Shown here in pieces: positions 6,702 to 11,265 of a DNA stretch of 11,265 bases. How positions within the stretch are numbered: the first letter of the stretch is position 1; the number at the start of each line of letters is the position of its first letter. Under the pieces are notes generated by a model that was not told where the DNA came from, made no database searches, and saw only the letters and a list, made by a program, of their open reading frames with translations. Source of the DNA: Ruminococcus flavefaciens (GTDB lineage: Bacteria > Bacillota > Clostridia > Oscillospirales > Ruminococcaceae); NCBI GenBank assembly GCA_002371825.1, contig DFHF01000069.1, positions 1 through 11,265 of the forward strand. The letters run 5' to 3'. Position numbers and translations under genes: made by a program.

Positions 6702-6732
6702 GCCCCGAAGCGTTTCAAGGTGCTTCGGGGCA
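6701..6732 (+). terminator. Second hairpin in tandem
   Basis: An 11-bp perfect stem, TGCCCCGAAGC (6701-6711) with GCTTCGGGGCA (6722-6732), has a ten-base loop and is followed by TTTGTATTTT. It is directly adjacent to the first terminator and is probably a back-up terminator. Its T-run is interrupted. Confidence 0.65.
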
Positions 6733-6797
6733 TTTGTATTTTATACGACTGCTAAGATAAATCAGAATAATACCCATACAAAAATAAATGGCGGATC

Positions 6798-6824
6798 TTT
6801 TGCAGGGGCCGCCTTTGGCGGTCC
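6798..6824. repeat. REP-like palindromic repeat, copy 1
   Basis: TTTTGCAGGGGCC leads into a stem GGGCCGCC/GGCGGTCC (one G-T pair) with loop TTT. The TTTGnAGGGGC lead matches copy 2, so both look like members of one short interspersed family. The gene-free stretch 6733-6997 holds these repeats and inverted repeats, and no recognisable gene. Confidence 0.6.
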
Positions 6825-6853
6825 ATGAGACACTGATATAGATCGGAATTTCC

Positions 6854-6879
6854 ATTTGTAGGGGCGAACATTGTTCGCC
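6854..6879. repeat. REP-like palindromic repeat, copy 2
   Basis: ATTTGTAGGGGC continues into a perfect 7-bp stem GGCGAAC-ATT-GTTCGCC (6863-6879). TGTAGGGGCGAAC...GTTCGCC is, from memory, a recurrent intergenic repeat in many Firmicutes. It is enclosed by a 10-bp inverted repeat, CTGATATAGA (6833-6842) with TCTATATCAG (6934-6943). Confidence 0.65.
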
Positions 6880-6997
6880 GTGCGGAGCTGCGATGTTCCT
6901 GCCGATTTTTCAGAAATACTATGCCATAAAACCTCTATATCAGCGCTGTGTTTTTGTGAGAGCGGCAGGAGGATAATATGTTAAAATATAAAAAAAT

Positions 6998-7059
6998 GTA
7001 AAGTGTACTTGACAAATAATGTAAAGCTTGCTATACTAATATTGTAAAGTTAACTTTAC
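6998..7059. promoter_or_regulatory. Three GTAAAG-N4-CTTTAC operator-like dyads at 23-bp period
   Basis: O1 GTAAAGTGTACTTGAC (6998-7013, one mismatch), O2 GTAAAGCTTGCTATAC (7021-7036, one mismatch) and O3 GTAAAGTTAACTTTAC (7044-7059, perfect palindrome). Centres at 7005.5, 7028.5 and 7051.5 are exactly 23 bp apart. O1 overlaps the -35, O2 the -10 and O3 begins at the predicted transcription start. The mismatches in O1 and O2 are where the half-site doubles as the promoter hexamer. Autorepression by the XRE regulator encoded directly downstream is inferred. Confidence 0.82.
7009..7037 (+). promoter_or_regulatory. Promoter of XRE/membrane module 2
   Basis: Perfect -35 TTGACA (7009-7014), 17-bp spacer, -10 TATACT (7032-7037). 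The predicted start is near 7044. Both hexamers are embedded in the dyads O1 and O2. Confidence 0.88.
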
Positions 7060-7078
7060 CTCCGAGGAGGATGATGAT

Positions 7079-7285
7079 TTGAAAAACAAGATACAGGAGC
7101 TTCGCAAAGAAAGAAAGGTCACTCAGCAGGAGCTCGCTGATGCACTTTCTGTCACAAGGCAGACTATAATATCACTTGAAAACGGAAAATACAATGCGTC
7201 CCTCACGCTTGCACACAAGGCGGCACAGTTTTTCGGGACCACTATCGAGGAGCTGTTCATTTTCGAGGGCGAGGAGAACATTTAA
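7079..7285 (+). CDS. Small XRE-family helix-turn-helix regulator (module 2)
   Basis: A 68-residue, one-domain Cro/CI-type DNA-binding protein. Helix 2 is QQELADAL (about 17-24) and the recognition helix VTRQTIISLENGKY (about 26-39), ending GTTIEELFIFEGEENI. It is clearly related to the regulator at 373-576 (shared pattern ELA...V.R.TII.LE.G.Y..SL.LA...A..FGTT.EELF.FE) but differs at recognition-helix positions, consistent with the different half-sites (GTAAAG here, GTGA there). It starts at TTG (7079-7081), the only start with a properly spaced AGGAGG (eight bases); ATG codons at 7071 and 7074 are out of frame and hit a stop. The membrane-protein gene follows after 12 bp. I infer that it represses its own promoter. 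Confidence 0.92.
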   Translation: MKNKIQELRKERKVTQQELADALSVTRQTIISLENGKYNASLTLAHKAAQFFGTTIEELFIFEGEENI

Positions 7286-7297
7286 AGGAGAATGATT

Positions 7298-7735
7298 ATG
7301 GAAGAATTCAGAAACAAACTTCAGAAGGATATCAGGTCATACTGGATACTGGCAGGTGTATCAGCCGTTGGAATCGCAGCAATGTTATGCTATGCGATCT
7401 TTAGCGGAGACGGTGGATCGGGAATTGATACTACGGTTGTCGTTTTTATTACACTGCTCATCTGTTCACTGATGTTTATCAGGAGAAATAAGATGGCACT
7501 TAATGACGAAAACCTTTTCAAGAGCCTTTATGTACGCAATACTGATGAACGCAATAATCAGATAATGATGACTGCTTCAAGGACATCATTCGTTTTGATC
7601 GTACTGGGTTTAGCACTGGCGGCAATAGTATTTAACTACATTGACATTACGATCAGCCGTGTACTTTCCTGCTGTATGACTTTTATAATCTTTGTGTATT
7701 TAGGTGTTACGGCTTATTACAATAAGAAGATGTAA
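7298..7735 (+). CDS. Four-helix membrane protein paired with XRE regulator (module 2)
   Basis: A 145-residue integral membrane protein with helices at about 16-35, 44-61, 96-113 and 121-141. A polar loop between helices 2 and 3 carries NTDERNNQIMMTAS. A DERxxxIxxxA motif in that position is typical of small membrane proteins (DUF2178-like) found beside XRE regulators; the family name is from memory and should be checked. The ATG at 7298 is preferred because AAAGGAG lies seven bases upstream; the ATG at 7292 is only one base from it. It shares overall plan and the DE loop motif with the protein at 576-1037, but there the membrane gene precedes the regulator. The stop codon (7733-7735) abuts the large palindromic element, which probably also ends the transcript. 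Confidence 0.83.
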   Translation: MEEFRNKLQKDIRSYWILAGVSAVGIAAMLCYAIFSGDGGSGIDTTVVVFITLLICSLMFIRRNKMALNDENLFKSLYVRNTDERNNQIMMTASRTSFVLIVLGLALAAIVFNYIDITISRVLSCCMTFIIFVYLGVTAYYNKKM

Positions 7736-7740
7736 AGAAA

Positions 7741-8044
7741 CTCCCTGATGCTATAGCAGTGATACTAATATAGAAGTATTATGTGTAATTATCGGTGGAA
7801 ACCTTTCTGAGGAAAGGTTCTCCCCCGAGCCCCCTTCCAAAGACTTTTGATCCTGATTTTTTTCATATAGGGCGCTCATAAAATAAATGAGCGCTCTATA
7901 TTTATACAGAGCGCCCTATATGAAAAAAATTAAAACCGGAAGTTTTAGGAAAGGAGTTTGAGGAATAACCCTTTTTCAAAAGGGTTTTCCTCAATAAACA
8001 CTTATAAACTACTATATAAGCACTGCACTTAAGGCATCAGGGAG
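7741..8044. repeat. MITE-like palindromic element of about 304 bp
   Basis: Two arms (7741-7877 and 7909-8044) form an imperfect inverted repeat centred at about 7892.5. The outermost 11 bp are perfect (CTCCCTGATGC with GCATCAGGGAG) and the innermost 22 bp are perfect (7856-7877 with 7909-7930). The sequence between is recognisably similar with substitutions and small indels. The exact centre is the palindrome GAGCGCTC (7889-7896). Similarity may extend outward to AAAGAA (7734-7739) and TTCTTT (8045-8050). Each arm also has its own hairpin (7800-7819 and 7967-7986). It has no coding capacity, so if it is mobile it would be non-autonomous. It lies between convergent genes, and its transcript could act as a bidirectional terminator. 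Confidence 0.8.
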
Positions 8045-8068
8045 TTCTTTTGTGAAGGCATAAACAAA

Positions 8069-8098
8069 GCTCCCCGATACCGTGAAGTACCGGGGAGC
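8069..8098. terminator. Hairpin between convergent genes, possible bidirectional terminator
   Basis: A 12-bp stem with one mismatch (8069-8080 with 8087-8098; core GCTCCCCG/CGGGGAGC) has a six-base loop. It is followed by ATTTTATATTT on plus and by TTTGTTTA on minus. It could end transcripts from either side, although it lies about 145 bp beyond the nifJ stop. The remaining stretch 8099-8243 shows only short repeats (GCGAGC at 8194-8199 and 8202-8207; a TGCAG/CTGCA hairpin at 8223-8239). Confidence 0.6.
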
Positions 8099-8243
8099 AT
8101 TTTATATTTCCGTAACTAAACGAAAATCCGTCTGAGCATAATTCACGTTAAAGTGCCGTAAGCGAAAGCAGACTATCCGTTTTTAGAGAGTGAGCGAGCT
8201 TGCGAGCGCCAGCGTGAAAGGGTGCAGCGTCACACTGCAAAAA

Positions 8244-11200
8244 TTACTTTTCAGCGAGCTTTGTGAGGTATTCGTAACGATTAGCTGCAGTCTTTTCAGC
8301 CTTCTCGAAGAGCTCCTTAGCACGATCAGGGAATGAACGTGTGAGTGCGCTGTAACGAGCCTCGTTCATGATGAATTCCTGGTAGGACTCTGTAGGAGCC
8401 TTGGAATCGAGCTGGAATGGGTTCTTGCCCTCAGCGGCCAGACGAGGATCGTAACGGAAGTTATTCCAGTAGCCGCACTTAACAGCCTTTTCCATTTCAG
8501 CCTGACAGTTAGTCATACCGCCCTTGATGGAGTGCATCTCACAAGGAGCATAGCCGATGATGAGTGACGGTCCCGGATAAGCCTCAGCTTCCTTGATAGC
8601 CTTGAGTGTCTGGTTCATATCAGCACCCATAGCGATCTGTGCAACATAGATGTAGCCGTAGCTCATAGCGATATCAGCAAGGCGCTTCTTAGCGATTGCC
8701 TTACCTGCTGCTGCGAACTGTGCTACCTGACCGATGTTAGAGGACTTGGAAGCCTGTCCGCCTGTGTTGGAGTAAACCTCGGTATCGAATACCATGATGT
8801 TTACATCTTCGCCTGTAGCGAGAACGTGGTCAAGACCACCGAAACCGATATCATAAGCCCAGCCGTCGCCGCCGAAGATCCATACGGACTTCTTGGAGAG
8901 GTAGTTCTTGTTTTCAAGGATATCTGACTTCTTGTCGCACTGGCAGTCACACTTCTCGAGCTCAGCAACGAGTGCAGCTGTTGCAGCTGTATTCTTTGCG
9001 CCGTCGTTAACTGTTGCAAGGTATTCATCAGCAGCAGCCTTTACCTCAGCAGATGCCTTGTCGCTTGCAGCGATCTCCTTTACTTCCTCAATGAGTCTTT
9101 CACGGATTGCCTTCTGGCCGAGATACATACCGAGACCGTGCTCAGCGTTGTCCTCGAACAGTGAGTTAGCCCATGCAGGACCGTGGCCGTTTGCATCAAC
9201 AGTGTAAGGTGATGTAGCAGCAGGACCGCCCCAGATTGAAGAACATCCTGTTGCGTTGGAGATGTACATTCTGGAACCGAAGAGCTGTGTGATGAGTCTT
9301 GCGTAAGAAGTCTCAGCACAGCCTGCGCATGAACCTGAGAATTCAAGGAGAGGCTTCTTGTACTGGCTGGAGATTACGTTTGCATCTGTTGCAACGTCTG
9401 ACTTCTCTGTAACCTTAGCAACACAGTAATCGAATACTGCCTGCTGAGGCTCCTGTGACTCTCTTGGAACCATCTTGAGAGACTTTGTCGGGCAGACACC
9501 GATACATACGCCGCAGCCCATGCAGTCCATAGCGGAAACAGCGAGAGTGTACTTGTAGTCGCTCTTTACGATCGGCTTAGGAGCGATCTTGATGTTCTCA
9601 GGAGCAGCAGCAACTTCAGCATCTGTAAGAGCGAAAGGACGGATTGTTGCGTGAGGACATACGAATGAACACTTGTTACACTTTGCACAAGTATCCTGAT
9701 TCCACTCGGGAACCATAACAGCAACTCCACGCTTTTCATATGCGGAAGCACCCTGCTCGAATGTACCGTCAACGTGATCTGAGAATGCAGAAACAGGGAG
9801 AGTATCACCGAGCATCTTGCCTACAGGGTTCATGATGCCCTCAACCATCTTTACGAGCTTCTCTGGGCCCTCGAGCTTTGCAGGAGCTGCATTATCAACA
9901 GCATTTGCCCATTCAGCAGGAACATCTACCTTGACATAAGCATTTGCGCCTGCGTCGATAGCCTTCTCGTTCATCTGAACGATCTCGATACCCTTCTTCA
10001 TGAACTTCTGAGCCTTCTCCTTCATGTAGCCGATAGCCTCAGCCTCAGGAAGAACCTTTGAAAGTGAGAAGAATGCAGACTGAAGAATTGTGTTTGTACG
10101 CTTGCCAAGACCGATCTCCTGTGCAAGGTCTATAGCGTTAACCAGATAGAGCTGGATATTGTTCTTTGCGATATACTGCTTTGTATCAGCTGAGAGGTGC
10201 TGGTCGAGCTCCTCAGGCTTCCACTGGCAGTTGATAAGGAATACACCGCCGGGCTTTACATCGTTTACCATCTTGTAGCCCTTGAGGATGTATGACGGGT
10301 TGTGACAGGCAACAAAGTCAGCCTTATTTATGTAGTAAGGGCTCTTGATAGGCTTATCACCGAAACGGAGGTGTGAGATAGTGATACCACCGGTCTTCTT
10401 TGAGTCATACTGGAAGTATGCCTGAACGTACTTGTCAGTGTGGTCACCGATGATCTTGATGGAGTCCTTGTTAGCACCAACAGTACCGTCACCGCCGAGT
10501 CCCCAGAACTTGCACTCGATTGTGCCTTCTGCAGCAGTGTTAGGAGCATCTTCCTCAGCGAGTGAGAGATTTGTTACATCGTCAACGATACCGAGTGTGA
10601 ACTGGGGCTTAGGATCAGCCTTTGCGAGCTCTGCATAAACAGCAAATACAGATGCAGGAGGAGTATCCTTGGAACCGAGTCCGTAACGACCGCCGATTAC
10701 CTTGATACCGTTTCTGCCTGTAGTATTAAGAGCAGCTACTACATCGAGGTAGAGAGGCTCACCGAGAGAGCCGGGCTCCTTGGTTCTGTCGAGTACAGCG
10801 ATTGTCTTTACAGTTGCAGGGATTGCCTCAACGAGCTTTTCAGCTGAGAAAGGACGGAACAGACGAACCTTAACGATACCGACCTTCTCACCCTTCTTGT
10901 TCAGGTAGTCGATAACTTCCTCTGCAACGTCGCAGATCGAACCCATAGCAACGATAACACGATCTGCATCAGGAGCACCATAGTAATTGAAGAGCTTGTA
11001 ATCAGTACCGAGCTTTTCATTTACCTTGCCCATGTACTCTTCAACGATTCCGGGAACAGCGTTGTAGTAAGAGTTGCAAGCCTCACGGTGCTGGAAGAAG
11101 ATATCTCCGTTCTCGTGAGAACCACGCATTGTCGGGTTTTCAGGATTAAGAGCACGGTCACGGAATGCCTTGACAGCATCCATATCGCACATTTCCTTCA

Positions 11201-11265
11201 GATCCTCGTAATCCCATGTTTCGATCTTCTGGATCTCGTGAGATGTACGGAAACCATCGAAGAAG
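8244..11265 (-). CDS. nifJ: Pyruvate:ferredoxin (flavodoxin) oxidoreductase, missing its N-terminus
   Basis: Oxidises pyruvate with CoA to acetyl-CoA, CO2 and reduced ferredoxin, the central step of clostridial fermentation, in the cytoplasm. The frame is open to the right edge: 1006 codons are present out of roughly 1170-1190 usual. The Met at 11190-11192 is internal, because in-frame codons upstream encode FFDGFRTSHEIQKIE, a conserved motif of this enzyme. Counting from the first complete codon at the edge, the two ferredoxin-type clusters are CAKCNKCSFVCPH (526-537) and CMGCGVCIGVCP (581-592). Proximal-cluster Cys candidates are 646, 649, 674 and 930 (SCAGCAE, TGCSS, KCGYWNN). The thiamine diphosphate site shows GDGWAYDIG (799-807) and EVYSNTGGQASKSS (829-842). 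A Cys-rich CDCQC (772-776) lies in a variable insert. No frameshift is seen. It stands alone, convergent with module 2. Confidence 0.97.
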   Translation of the reverse strand, partial: FFDGFRTSHEIQKIETWDYEDLKEMCDMDAVKAFRDRALNPENPTMRGSHENGDIFFQHREACNSYYNAVPGIVEEYMGKVNEKLGTDYKLFNYYGAPDADRVIVAMGSICDVAEEVIDYLNKKGEKVGIVKVRLFRPFSAEKLVEAIPATVKTIAVLDRTKEPGSLGEPLYLDVVAALNTTGRNGIKVIGGRYGLGSKDTPPASVFAVYAELAKADPKPQFTLGIVDDVTNLSLAEEDAPNTAAEGTIECKFWGLGGDGTVGANKDSIKIIGDHTDKYVQAYFQYDSKKTGGITISHLRFGDKPIKSPYYINKADFVACHNPSYILKGYKMVNDVKPGGVFLINCQWKPEELDQHLSADTKQYIAKNNIQLYLVNAIDLAQEIGLGKRTNTILQSAFFSLSKVLPEAEAIGYMKEKAQKFMKKGIEIVQMNEKAIDAGANAYVKVDVPAEWANAVDNAAPAKLEGPEKLVKMVEGIMNPVGKMLGDTLPVSAFSDHVDGTFEQGASAYEKRGVAVMVPEWNQDTCAKCNKCSFVCPHATIRPFALTDAEVAAAPENIKIAPKPIVKSDYKYTLAVSAMDCMGCGVCIGVCPTKSLKMVPRESQEPQQAVFDYCVAKVTEKSDVATDANVISSQYKKPLLEFSGSCAGCAETSYARLITQLFGSRMYISNATGCSSIWGGPAATSPYTVDANGHGPAWANSLFEDNAEHGLGMYLGQKAIRERLIEEVKEIAASDKASAEVKAAADEYLATVNDGAKNTAATAALVAELEKCDCQCDKKSDILENKNYLSKKSVWIFGGDGWAYDIGFGGLDHVLATGEDVNIMVFDTEVYSNTGGQASKSSNIGQVAQFAAAGKAIAKKRLADIAMSYGYIYVAQIAMGADMNQTLKAIKEAEAYPGPSLIIGYAPCEMHSIKGGMTNCQAEMEKAVKCGYWNNFRYDPRLAAEGKNPFQLDSKAPTESYQEFIMNEARYSALTRSFPDRAKELFEKAEKTAANRYEYLTKLAEK

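Noticed and set aside
7071..7082. Mini-ORF ATGATGATTTGA overlapping the TTG start of the module 2 regulator
   Set aside because: Its ATG codons lie zero and three bases from AGGAGG, too close for initiation; it encodes only three residues.
8099..8243. Small RNA gene or CRISPR-like repeats downstream of nifJ
   Set aside because: Only short imperfect repeats (GCGAGC twice, TGCAG/CTGCA) and no promoter/terminator pair; no regular repeat-spacer pattern anywhere in the window.
8801..9028. Short antisense and alternative-frame ORFs throughout the nifJ region
   Set aside because: Low-complexity Ser/Ala/Leu-rich translations that shadow a well-supported long gene.
8244..11265. Possible complete nifJ gene starting at the Met at 11192
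   Set aside because: In-frame codons upstream to the window edge encode conserved enzyme sequence (FFDGFRTSHE), so the gene continues beyond the window.

Overview
The window looks like chromosomal DNA of a fibre-degrading anaerobic Firmicute, most likely a Ruminococcus or a close relative in the Oscillospiraceae. The evidence is a cellobiose phosphorylase N-terminus, a pyruvate:ferredoxin oxidoreductase, strong AGGAGG-type Shine-Dalgarno sites, moderate GC content, and clostridial-style zinc-ribbon and TPM-domain envelope proteins. The genus is inferred; no rRNA or marker gene is present.

Layout, left to right. Positions 1-225 (minus) hold the start of a GH94 cellobiose phosphorylase with its own promoter at 282-310. 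Positions 373-1037 (minus) hold a four-helix membrane protein followed by a translationally coupled 67-residue XRE-type regulator. Their promoter region (1056-1194) carries four GTGA-N8-TCAC dyads. A strong terminator at 1207-1231 separates this module from a minus-strand operon: citrate synthase (2922-4289), a five-helix membrane protein (2247-2882) and a GalM-like aldose 1-epimerase (1237-2250). That operon starts at a consensus promoter (4429-4457) with a leader of roughly 130 nt. Divergent from it, on plus, are a TFIIB-type zinc-ribbon membrane protein (4652-5710) and a TPM-domain membrane protein (5710-6663), closed by two tandem hairpins.

Positions 6733-6997 contain no convincing gene but hold two REP-like repeats and inverted repeats. 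Positions 7079-7735 (plus) hold a second XRE/four-helix membrane protein pair in the opposite gene order. Its promoter is covered by three GTAAAG-N4-CTTTAC dyads spaced exactly 23 bp apart. Immediately after its stop codon lies a palindromic, MITE-like element of about 304 bp (7741-8044). A hairpin and short repeats then lead to the 3' end of a convergent pyruvate:ferredoxin oxidoreductase gene that runs off the right edge.

Functionally, the metabolic genes fit cellulose fermentation: phosphorolysis of cellobiose, anomer interconversion of sugars, pyruvate oxidation to acetyl-CoA with reduced ferredoxin, and entry of acetyl-CoA into citrate. The most interesting non-metabolic content is the pair of apparently paralogous regulator/membrane-protein modules, each with an array of 16-bp dyads over its promoter, and the large palindromic element.
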